11,932 nt of DNA from Methanoregula sp. Its GTDB lineage: Archaea; Halobacteriota; Methanomicrobia; Methanomicrobiales; Methanospirillaceae. Under the pieces are notes generated by a model, which saw only the letters and a list, made by a program, of their open reading frames with translations, was not told the DNA's origin and searched no databases. Shown piece by piece: positions 6,082 to 11,932 of the stretch (position 1 is the first letter of the stretch; each line of letters opens with the position of its first letter). The translations under genes were made by a program, and so were the position numbers. Where the stretch lies: positions 80,181-92,112 of the forward strand of contig PMDE01000054.1 of the NCBI GenBank assembly GCA_003154335.1. Reading direction: 5' to 3'.

Positions 6082-6576
6082 TTAAGGTATCAGCTCCCCC
6101 TTGACAGAATAGGATGATCCGACCGCATTAATGATATCCGCTCTGGCAAGGATCCCCACCAGTTTTTTCTTCCTCATTACCGGCAATCGTGAAATTCCTT
6201 CCTTGAGCATCAGCGCGGCAGCTTCCTCAATGTCCATTTCTTCAGTCGCAGTAACAACAGGGTGAGTCATCACCTTTTTTGCAGGCATGTCCCCAATGTT
6301 GCGAAGTGCATGCTTTGTCTTTTCCCAGTTGATATATTCACGGATGGGGATTTCAATAATCTCAAAAGGGGATGGCAACCAGAGATCATCCGAAATTCTT
6401 TCAGATTCGAGGAGGGAGATGAGATCCGCTTCCGTCAGCATACCGACCATTTCTACTCCTTCCATTACCGGAAGTCCGCCGATGTGGTGCTTTCTCATCA
6501 GAGCGACTGCTTCACGAAGGGTTGTTTCAGTAGTACACACAATAGGGTTTTTTGTCATTGCATTCTTTACCATCAT
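6082..6576 (-). CDS. CBS-domain pair protein in the arginine operon
   Basis: A stand-alone protein of 164 residues made of two CBS motifs: roughly residues 2-57 (ending GMLTEADLISLL) and 99-158 (ending GILARADIINAV), joined by a longer insert with DLWLPSPFEIIEIP. CBS pairs usually bind adenine nucleotides or S-adenosylmethionine and act as sensors; no catalytic domain is attached. It sits between argC and argJ. The Shine-Dalgarno sequence overlaps the argC stop, and its own stop touches the argJ start, so it is translated as part of the operon. A regulatory role for an arginine enzyme, or sensing of cell energy state, is inference from position only. A second ATG immediately after the first (6573) is an equally possible start. 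Confidence 0.92.
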   Translation of the reverse strand: MMVKNAMTKNPIVCTTETTLREAVALMRKHHIGGLPVMEGVEMVGMLTEADLISLLESERISDDLWLPSPFEIIEIPIREYINWEKTKHALRNIGDMPAKKVMTHPVVTATEEMDIEEAAALMLKEGISRLPVMRKKKLVGILARADIINAVGSSYSVKGELIP

Positions 6577-6582
6577 AGTAGT

Positions 6583-6588
6583 TCACCT
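6583..6588 (-). promoter_or_regulatory. Shine-Dalgarno sequence of the CBS gene
   Basis: AGGTGA on the minus strand overlaps the argC stop TAG and lies 6 nt before ATG 6576. It is one of the few strong ribosome binding sites in this window and supports the upstream ATG as the start. Confidence 0.7.
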
Positions 6589-7573
6589 ACGGTAGCATCC
6601 CTGCTCCAATAAGTCCATCGTGTTCTTCAAGGCCACACATCAGGTTCATATTTTGAATTGCCTGCCCACTTGCTCCTTTTACGAGATTATCGATTGCAGA
6701 TATTGCAACAACCCGTAAACCTTCGCTTTCTACCATGACATCGCAAAAATTACTCCCCCGGACAGCAGCAAGTGAGGGTTTCTGATACCGGACAAAATAT
6801 TCTCCCTGGTAGAAATCCTGGTACATTTTTTCAACCTCCTTTTGCTGCATAGGTTCATCAAGAAGGATATGAGCAGTAGTCAGGATGCCCCGGTTAACCG
6901 GTACAAGGTGGGGGGTAAAATAGCATTTTGCTGTTGACCCGAGTTGCCCAAGTTCCTGTTTCATCTCGGCAAGATGGCGATGCGCTGTCCACTTGTAGGG
7001 CCCGATGTTATCTCCCACGTTTGGATAATGGGTGGTTGCAGAAGGGTTGTCTCCAGCACCACTCACTCCGCTTTTTGAGTCAAAGATTACCGTGTGGGCA
7101 TATTTTGCCAGGGGGGCAGCTGCAAGTGTTGCCCCGGTCGGAAAACACCCGGGGTTTGAGACAAAATTTGCATTAATGCACTCCTTCCGGTGAAGTTCCG
7201 GAATTCCGTAGGGCGCCGCAAAATAATCGGAATGAGTGACTCCATACACCTTCTCATAGATGTCTTTGGGCAGCCGGTAATCGGCGCTGAGATCGATCAC
7301 CTTTATTCCCCGTGATAGTAGTTTCCCCACATGTGTCATCGCAGCAGTGTGGGGGACCGCGAGAAAAGCAACGTCCGCATCTATGGCTTCTGTATCCGGG
7401 TTTTCAAAGGTGAGACTGGTGAATCCCTTGAGATGGGGATGAACCTTATCGACAGGTGTTCCAGAAAGTTTCCGGGAAGTGGCACAGGTGACGGAAGCGG
7501 TGGAATGGTGTACGAGGAGGCGTATCAGCTCGCCACCGGCATAACCGGAAGCCCCGATAATCGCAATTTTCAT
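6587..7573 (-). CDS. argC: N-acetyl-gamma-glutamyl-phosphate reductase
   Basis: Reduces N-acetylglutamyl phosphate with NADPH to N-acetylglutamate semialdehyde, the third step of arginine synthesis, in the cytoplasm. It has 328 residues, the usual size. Seen: the N-terminal Rossmann motif IGASGYAGGE (6-15), SADYR (96-100), the catalytic cysteine C143 in SNPGCFPTG, and HLVPVNRGI in the substrate domain. It is the first gene of the operon argC, CBS, argJ, argB. The start at 7573 begins directly with the first strand (MKIAIIG); there is no Shine-Dalgarno sequence, but an A/T-rich box lies 18-27 nt upstream, so the mRNA may be leaderless. Confidence 0.97.
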   Translation of the reverse strand: MKIAIIGASGYAGGELIRLLVHHSTASVTCATSRKLSGTPVDKVHPHLKGFTSLTFENPDTEAIDADVAFLAVPHTAAMTHVGKLLSRGIKVIDLSADYRLPKDIYEKVYGVTHSDYFAAPYGIPELHRKECINANFVSNPGCFPTGATLAAAPLAKYAHTVIFDSKSGVSGAGDNPSATTHYPNVGDNIGPYKWTAHRHLAEMKQELGQLGSTAKCYFTPHLVPVNRGILTTAHILLDEPMQQKEVEKMYQDFYQGEYFVRYQKPSLAAVRGSNFCDVMVESEGLRVVAISAIDNLVKGASGQAIQNMNLMCGLEEHDGLIGAGMLP

Positions 7574-7590
7574 AAAAGAATATCCGATTG

Positions 7591-7600
7591 TAAAAATTTA
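7591..7600 (-). promoter_or_regulatory. TATA-like box of the arginine operon
   Basis: TAAATTTTTA on the minus strand, ending 18 nt before the argC ATG. It is the only A/T-rich element with suitable spacing in the 90 bp gap. The match to the archaeal consensus is only moderate. Confidence 0.4.
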
Positions 7601-7610
7601 ATGCTTGTTA

Positions 7611-7622
7611 GCCCGGTCGGGC
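7611..7622. repeat. 12-bp palindrome upstream of the argC promoter
   Basis: GCCCGGTCGGGC is a G/C-rich inverted repeat of two 5-bp arms with a 2-nt centre, 11 bp upstream of the argC TATA-like box. It could be an operator for arginine control or part of a second hairpin after the hydrolase gene. The sequence alone does not decide. Confidence 0.45.
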
Positions 7623-7630
7623 CGGATAGT

Positions 7631-7660
7631 AAAAAATGCAGGAAATCAGATATGCATTTT
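7631..7660 (-). terminator. Hairpin plus T-run after the ADP-ribosylglycohydrolase gene
   Basis: On the minus strand AAAATGCA and TGCATTTT form an 8-bp perfect stem around a 12-nt loop, and the T-run continues two bases past the stem (T6 in all, 7631-7636). It starts three bases after the hydrolase stop codon. This resembles an intrinsic terminator and separates this gene from the arginine operon. Confidence 0.6.
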
Positions 7661-7663
7661 CCA

Positions 7664-8572
7664 TTAACTTGATTTATGCAGATAAAAAGTGTGTAATCTT
7701 TGCCCAAGAAGTTCAATCCTCTGCCTGTCTTCAAGACCTTCCAGCAAATCATCGGGAAGAGCGTCAATACCTTTTGCTGCACCAAGATATGCCCCACAGA
7801 TTAGACCAATAGTATCAGTATTACCTCCCGTATTCGCTGCAACCGTGAGCAGATCAGACGGCTGGGAATACCGTTTAATGAGGAAAATTGCAAGAGGGAG
7901 GGTCTGGAAAACCGACACATCATTTCCAATTTTTAATAGTGCAGTTTCGGTATCCATTCCTTCTTTTTCTAAAACAAGAGCGTTCCTGATTTTTCCACCC
8001 AGGACTTCATCCTCGGCCTGAGCTTTCTCTAGTGCTCTTTTAATGGGATCGGAAGTATCGTGAAGGGAAGTGTAGAGGAGAGTCACAAGAGTTGATACTG
8101 CGGCATGCGCTGCCGGATGGGTATGAGTAACATTGCAGGCTCGTACAGCCCTTTCACATGCCTCATTCATATCCGGAAATGCCAGAGCAAACGGGATTGC
8201 TACAGGAAGGCACCCGGAGGTTGTCGATTTTACTCCTTTCCGGGGAACATTCTCTTTAACCGTATGCTCGCACACTGCTGAAATTGATCCGTCAGGAAAA
8301 CGAAGTTTTCTCCTCGCATAAAGCTCACACAGCGCGGTAGAATAACGTTCCTCGTTGTATTTTCCGTCAGCGATAAGTGTAGCAACCACAATCATCAGCT
8401 GGGTATCATCAGTATACTGACCGGGGTTTAGTCCCTCGTTTGGGTGGCGTTTAAAAGGGCGCCTGTAACCATATTTCATCTTGTTGAGGTTGGGAGATGT
8501 ACTCTCATTTGGCATACCGAGGGCATCACCGATTGCAGCACCAAGCAGGCACCCTTTGTACTTTTTCAGCAT
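7664..8572 (-). CDS. ADP-ribosylglycohydrolase family protein (ARH/DraG-like)
   Basis: Predicted dinuclear-metal hydrolase of 302 residues that removes ADP-ribose from proteins or small molecules. Seen: the N-terminal signature GCLLGAAIGDALGMPNE (7-23), the metal motif YTDDTQ (53-58; T54, D55, D56), THTHPAAH (149-156) and the C-terminal metal motif NTGGNTDTIG (247-256; D253, T254). In the C-terminal motif, many relatives have GGDTDT; here the first Asp is Asn251. No DraT-type ADP-ribosyltransferase, nitrogenase or macrodomain gene is nearby, so the substrate is open: this family also contains members acting on free ADP-ribose, arginine- or serine-ADP-ribose, or unrelated substrates. It stands alone, with its own terminator and a possible TATA-like box at 8606-8614. 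ATG 8572 starts directly before the signature. Confidence 0.9.
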   Translation of the reverse strand: MLKKYKGCLLGAAIGDALGMPNESTSPNLNKMKYGYRRPFKRHPNEGLNPGQYTDDTQLMIVVATLIADGKYNEERYSTALCELYARRKLRFPDGSISAVCEHTVKENVPRKGVKSTTSGCLPVAIPFALAFPDMNEACERAVRACNVTHTHPAAHAAVSTLVTLLYTSLHDTSDPIKRALEKAQAEDEVLGGKIRNALVLEKEGMDTETALLKIGNDVSVFQTLPLAIFLIKRYSQPSDLLTVAANTGGNTDTIGLICGAYLGAAKGIDALPDDLLEGLEDRQRIELLGQRLHTFYLHKSS

Positions 8573-8605
8573 TGATCTTATATTGAAAAATCCGGACAGA
8601 TAACA

Positions 8606-8614
8606 CTTTTTATG
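8606..8614 (-). promoter_or_regulatory. TATA-like box of the ADP-ribosylglycohydrolase gene
   Basis: CATAAAAAG on the minus strand, 34-42 nt before ATG 8572, predicts a short leader of roughly 10 nt. A second A/T stretch, AATATAAG at 8579-8586, is too close to the start to act as a TATA box for it. Confidence 0.4.
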
Positions 8615-8690
8615 TCACTCATGTTTGGCATTTGACGGAGCGGGCATTTCTGCCGTTTTTTCATGTGATATTCTGTGAGAGTTTGTTATT

Positions 8691-8710
8691 CTGAATGATT
8701 GATGATTCAG
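8691..8710. repeat. 20-bp imperfect palindrome upstream of acs (site 1)
   Basis: CTGAAT and ATTCAG form perfect 6-bp arms around the 8-nt centre GATTGATG. It lies immediately next to a second 20-bp palindrome, 31 bp upstream of the acs TATA-like box. Candidate operator. Confidence 0.6.
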
Positions 8711-8730
8711 GGATTTCAAGTCAGAAATCC
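8711..8730. repeat. 20-bp palindrome upstream of acs (site 2)
   Basis: GGATTTC and GAAATCC form perfect 7-bp arms around the centre AAGTCA. It abuts site 1 with no gap and ends 11 bp before the acs TATA-like box. A protein bound here would sit next to, or compete with, the TBP/TFB complex. Candidate operator. Confidence 0.65.
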
Positions 8731-8741
8731 TATCACAATTC

Positions 8742-8750
8742 TTAAATATT
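8742..8750 (+). promoter_or_regulatory. TATA-like box of acs
   Basis: TTAAATATT, a good archaeal box A-like sequence, ends 35 nt before ATG 8786. It predicts a transcript start near 8770 and a leader of about 16 nt, enough for the AGGTG ribosome binding site at 8778-8782. Confidence 0.6.
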
Positions 8751-8785
8751 ATTTTGACATGATTAATAATGTAAAATAGGTGGGA

Positions 8786-10681
8786 ATGTTGACTGAGGAT
8801 TTTAATGTCAGACTCGTCGAGGACGTGAAATCGTACACACCCGACCCACAGTACAGGAAAAATGCATGGATGGAAGATTACCAGAAAGCGTACGCGGATT
8901 TTCTTAAAGACCCGGATGCATTCTGGGAAAAGATGGCAAAAGAGCTTGACTGGATCAGGCAATGGGACGCGGTAAAAGAATGGAATTACCCGTATGCAAA
9001 GTGGTTTACTAATGCAAAACTGAACATCTCGGCCAACTGCCTCGACAGGCACGTCAACAACAGTCGCCGTAACAAGGTTGCCTTAATCTGGAAAGGGGAA
9101 GAGGGACGTGAGCGTATTTTCACGTACCAGAAGCTCCTTTCACAGGTAGCCCGATTTGCAAATGCGCTTAGGAAAATCGGTGTGAAGAAAGGAGACTGTG
9201 TCTGCATCTACATGCCGCTCGTTCCCGAACAGGTAATCGCCATGCTTGCCTGTGCACGAATAGGTGCAGTCCACAATGTTGTCTTCGGCGGGTTCGGTGC
9301 TGCAGCACTGAATATGCGTATCCATGATGCAGAGGCAAAAGTTGTCATCACTGCCGACATCTCAATCCGACGCGGAAAAGCTATCCAGCTCAAAGCAATC
9401 GTTGACGAGGCAGTCATCAACGCCCCAACGGTGGAACATGTTATTGTACTTCGCCGGAGAGAGCCCCAGCTCGACCTCCACGAGCGTGAACTGGATTTCT
9501 ATGAAATGATGGAGGGATTATCGGATATATGCCAACCGGAGATCATGGATGCCGAGGACCCGTTCTTCATCCTCTACACCAGCGGTTCCACCGGGAAACC
9601 CAAGGGGATTGTCCACACCTGCGGGGGGTATATGGTGGGCACGTATTACACCAGCAAATATATCTTCGACATCAAGGATAACGATATTTACTGGTGCACG
9701 GCGGATCCGGGTTGGATTACCGGCCATAGTTACATCATATATGGACCGCTCGCAGTCGGTGCGACAGTCTTCATCTCAGAGCTGACCCCGGATTACCCGG
9801 ATGCCGGTAGCTACTGGCACCTGATCGAGGAACAGAAGATCACGATCTTCTATACAGCGCCAACTGCGATCCGGATGTTTATGAAGATGGGGGAGGTATG
9901 GCCGAACAAGTATAACCTGAGCTCCCTGCGAATCATCGGTTCTGTCGGTGAGCCCCTGAACCCTGAAGCATTCGAATGGTATTACCATGTGATCGGAAAG
10001 GAACGCTGCCCTATCCTGGATACCTGGTGGCAGACCGAGACCGGTATGCATATGATAACGACGGTGATAGGAGAGCCAATGCGCCCGGGCTTTGCGGGAA
10101 AGCCTATCCCGGGGGTCGAGGCAGACGTCGTGGATAAGAACGGGAAATCCGTCAAACCCGGAACCGGAGGGCTTCTCGTAATTAAATCTCCGTGGCCTGC
10201 CATGATGCGGACGGTGTACAAGGACGATGAACGGTACCGCAAATACTGGTATACTATCGACGGGTACTATGCGGTCGGGGATCTTGCGGTGAAGGGTAAG
10301 GACGGGTACATTATGATCCTCGGGCGTGCTGATGATATTATCATTGTTGCAGGTCACAATATCGGAACCGCAGAGGTCGAAAGCGCACTGGTCTCTCATC
10401 ATGCTGTTGCTGAAGCTGCGGTTATAGGGAAGCCTGATGTTGTGAAAGGAAATTCCATCAAGGCATTTGTTATCCTCAGGTTGGGGAACCCGCCGAGTGA
10501 TAACCTCAAGCAGGATCTCCTCCACCATGTCCGTACAACACTGGGACCGATTGCAATGCCTCATGAAATTGAATTCGTTGAAAAACTGCCAAAAACCCGC
10601 AGTGGCAAGATCATGCGTCGTGTACTAAAGGCAAAAGAGATGGGCATCGACCCGGGGGATATCTCAACACTGGAGGAATAA
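8786..10681 (+). CDS. acs: Acetyl-CoA synthetase, AMP-forming
   Basis: Activates acetate with ATP and CoA to acetyl-CoA, AMP and pyrophosphate, in the cytoplasm; in a hydrogenotrophic methanogen this would serve acetate assimilation. It has 631 residues, slightly short of the roughly 650 of bacterial Acs. Seen: YTSGSTGKPKG (264-274, phosphate loop), WWQTETG (414-420; the second Trp narrows the acyl pocket and favours acetate), GRADD (513-517, hinge region), and PKTRSGK ending in K608, the catalytic lysine that acetylation inactivates in bacteria. Oddity: the usual GHR after the hinge reads GHN, with Asn525. GTG 8780 would add two residues; ATG 8786 is preferred because AGGTG at 8778-8782 precedes it. 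Regulation: two palindromes sit upstream of the TATA-like box. Next gene downstream: an OFA-type transporter. Confidence 0.95.
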   Translation: MLTEDFNVRLVEDVKSYTPDPQYRKNAWMEDYQKAYADFLKDPDAFWEKMAKELDWIRQWDAVKEWNYPYAKWFTNAKLNISANCLDRHVNNSRRNKVALIWKGEEGRERIFTYQKLLSQVARFANALRKIGVKKGDCVCIYMPLVPEQVIAMLACARIGAVHNVVFGGFGAAALNMRIHDAEAKVVITADISIRRGKAIQLKAIVDEAVINAPTVEHVIVLRRREPQLDLHERELDFYEMMEGLSDICQPEIMDAEDPFFILYTSGSTGKPKGIVHTCGGYMVGTYYTSKYIFDIKDNDIYWCTADPGWITGHSYIIYGPLAVGATVFISELTPDYPDAGSYWHLIEEQKITIFYTAPTAIRMFMKMGEVWPNKYNLSSLRIIGSVGEPLNPEAFEWYYHVIGKERCPILDTWWQTETGMHMITTVIGEPMRPGFAGKPIPGVEADVVDKNGKSVKPGTGGLLVIKSPWPAMMRTVYKDDERYRKYWYTIDGYYAVGDLAVKGKDGYIMILGRADDIIIVAGHNIGTAEVESALVSHHAVAEAAVIGKPDVVKGNSIKAFVILRLGNPPSDNLKQDLLHHVRTTLGPIAMPHEIEFVEKLPKTRSGKIMRRVLKAKEMGIDPGDISTLEE

Positions 10682-10696
10682 CACTCCTCCGGTGTT
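10666..10696 (+). terminator. Strong hairpin across the acs stop codon
   Basis: AACACTGGAGG and CCTCCGGTGTT pair over 11 bp with one T-G wobble around the 9-nt loop AATAACACT, and TTAC follows. The acs stop codon TAA lies in the loop. The trailing T run is short, so it may be a terminator, a processing or stability element, or a partial block before the transporter gene. Confidence 0.55.
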
Positions 10697-10757
10697 TTAC
10701 ACTAAAGGAAAATTTGTGCAAGCGAGGATTACAAAGGATTCTGGAAGAGTCGATACT

Positions 10758-11932
10758 ATGACGGATAATTTACGTGAAACGATCATGGGCATGGACGCGG
10801 AGAAAGGACGCTGGGGCCTGGTAGGTCTCGGGATGCTCATCAACCTGTGTCTCGGTACGATTTACTCATGGAGCGTATTTGTTACTCCGCTCACCAGTTA
10901 TTTCACAAAAAACCTTGGCCAGTCCGTCACGGCAAGCGATATCCTGCTGCCGTTCTCGGTATTCCTTGCGTTCTTTGCCTTAACCATGCCGTTCGCCGGA
11001 AAATACATTGAGAAGTTCGGGCCAAGAAATGTTACAATCATCGGGGGAATCCTGACGGGCCTTGGCTGGCTCATGGCTTCATTTGCTACATCAGTGCCAA
11101 TGCTTTACGTGCTCTATGGTGTGATCGGTGGAGTCGGGGTCGGTATCGCGTATGGAGTACCGGTCGCGGTTGCCGCACGCTGGTTTCCCGACCGACGGGG
11201 TCTCGCAGTTGGCCTGACACTGCTCGGGTTCGGGTTCTCCGCGTTCTTCACAGCGAATATTGCAGGTTACCTCATCGGATCTTACGGGGTAATGACGACG
11301 TTCAGGATCTTTGGGATCGCATTCGTCATCCTGACTGTCCTGCTGGCCCTGCCGTTGAAATTCCCGCGTGCCGGGTGGAAACCTTCAGGATGGACGCCCA
11401 CGGCACCGGTTGCCGGCCAGATCCCTACCTGTGAGTTCCGACGCGGGGACATGCTTAAGACAACTTCATTCTACGCGCTCTGGGCGTGTTACTTTATCGG
11501 GTGTCTCGCCGGCCTTATGGCAGTGGGTATCGCAAAACCATTGGGTTCGGATATCGGGATAGAGGCGGGACTTGCAACAGTCCTTGTCGGCGTCTTTGCG
11601 ATCTTCAACGGGTTCGGGAGACCTGTCTTTGGCGCGCTTACAGACAAACTGACCCCACGAAATACCGCCATGGTATCCTTTGTCCTGATCGCCCTGGTGT
11701 CCCTCCTGATGATGGTGATGCCAACAATCCCGGTATATCTCCTCGCATTTGTCGTCCTTTGGGGCTGTCTTGGGGGATGGCTGGCAATCGCTCCGACGGC
11801 TACCGGCTGTTATTTCGGGACAGGAGACTATCCCCGGTGTTACGGTGTCCTTTTCCTTGCCTATGGCGCCGGTGCCATTGCGGGGCCCCAGCTCGCGGGA
11901 TTCATCAAGACAACAACCGGGTCATATCTCGG
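10758..11932 (+). CDS. Major facilitator transporter, OFA (oxalate/formate antiporter-like) family, 3' end cut by window
   Basis: An open frame runs without stop from ATG 10758 to the window edge: 391 codons and two bases of the next, so the C-terminus is missing. Seen: a short cytoplasmic start with RWGLVGLGMLINLCLGTIYSW, where the RW and Y-x-WSVF residues are typical of the OFA family; about ten or eleven hydrophobic helices; the cytoplasmic loop AARWFPDRRGLAVG after helix 4, the family signature; and FNGFGRPVFGALTDK in the second half. OFA members carry oxalate, formate, lactate or other small carboxylates. Lying 76 bp after acs on the same strand, acetate or a related acid is the natural guess, by context only. 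GGAAGAG at 10743-10749 may be its ribosome binding site. A strong hairpin lies between it and acs. Confidence 0.88.
   Translation, partial: MTDNLRETIMGMDAEKGRWGLVGLGMLINLCLGTIYSWSVFVTPLTSYFTKNLGQSVTASDILLPFSVFLAFFALTMPFAGKYIEKFGPRNVTIIGGILTGLGWLMASFATSVPMLYVLYGVIGGVGVGIAYGVPVAVAARWFPDRRGLAVGLTLLGFGFSAFFTANIAGYLIGSYGVMTTFRIFGIAFVILTVLLALPLKFPRAGWKPSGWTPTAPVAGQIPTCEFRRGDMLKTTSFYALWACYFIGCLAGLMAVGIAKPLGSDIGIEAGLATVLVGVFAIFNGFGRPVFGALTDKLTPRNTAMVSFVLIALVSLLMMVMPTIPVYLLAFVVLWGCLGGWLAIAPTATGCYFGTGDYPRCYGVLFLAYGAGAIAGPQLAGFIKTTTGSYL

Larger units (their letters stand above)
8573..8785. other. Divergent intergenic region between ADP-ribosylglycohydrolase and acs
   Basis: These 213 bp hold both promoters. 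Left part: TATA-like element for the minus-strand hydrolase and, at 8642-8661, a weak GGCA/TGCC stem followed by T6 on the plus strand, with no gene upstream to end. Right part: two adjacent palindromes, the acs TATA-like box and its ribosome binding site. No credible small gene was seen. Confidence 0.6.

Noticed and set aside
8642..8661. Stem plus T6 on the plus strand as terminator of a small RNA
   Set aside because: The stem is only 4 bp and no promoter or gene lies upstream on that strand.
8615..9052. 145-codon minus-strand frame over the acs promoter and 5' end
   Set aside because: It covers the acs TATA-like box, palindromes and coding start, has no recognisable motif, and no promoter or ribosome binding site was seen.
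9776..10564. 262-codon open frame on the minus strand inside acs
   Set aside because: It lies wholly antisense to a well-supported acs sequence with intact motifs, and its protein shows no recognisable domain; long antisense frames are common opposite G/C-rich third positions.
1..11932. Mobile element, CRISPR array, toxin-antitoxin or phage genes
   Set aside because: No transposase, terminal repeats, direct-repeat arrays or defence-type domains were found; the genes are mainly metabolic and housekeeping.

Overview
The window looks like a piece of an archaeal chromosome, most likely a methanogen of the Methanomicrobiales (Methanoregula-like). This is inference from gene content. There are two compact-cysteine iron-sulfur flavoproteins of the type described from methanogens, an archaeal-style argC-argJ-argB cluster, an AMP-forming acetyl-CoA synthetase next to an OFA-type transporter, TATA-like boxes 20-45 nt before start codons, many starts with little or no Shine-Dalgarno sequence, and T-run terminators. 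No rRNA, tRNA, CRISPR array or insertion sequence was seen.

Layout, left to right. Plus strand 120-1347: two tandem paralogous iron-sulfur flavoproteins. Minus strand 1388-2041: a small membrane zinc protease (M50). It shares a 65-98 bp divergent promoter region with a plus-strand AroQ-type chorismate mutase ending at 2423. Minus strand 3983 to 2470: a membrane-anchored thioredoxin-like gene, followed in the -1 frame by a second thioredoxin-like domain fused to a CcdA/DsbD-like transporter. Minus strand 7573 to 4052: an arginine-biosynthesis operon, argC, a CBS-pair protein, argJ, argB, with touching or overlapping genes. Minus strand 8572 to 7664: an ADP-ribosylglycohydrolase. Plus strand 8786 to the right edge: acetyl-CoA synthetase (acs), then an OFA-family major facilitator transporter cut by the window end.

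Most coding content is ordinary core metabolism: three successive steps of arginine synthesis, chorismate to prephenate, and acetate activation with a plausible carboxylate transporter.

The most interesting spot is the thioredoxin/CcdA locus. The second open frame has no ATG, GTG or TTG before its CxxC motif. It joins the first gene exactly at a run of nine A (minus strand) containing A AAA AAG, one sense codon before the first gene's stop. A -1 frameshift there would give a 504-residue protein: membrane anchor, Trx, Trx, CcdA. The alternative is a one-base homopolymer error. Second in interest are two back-to-back 20-bp palindromes just upstream of the acs TATA-like box, which look like operators. 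Third is the CBS protein embedded in the arginine operon.
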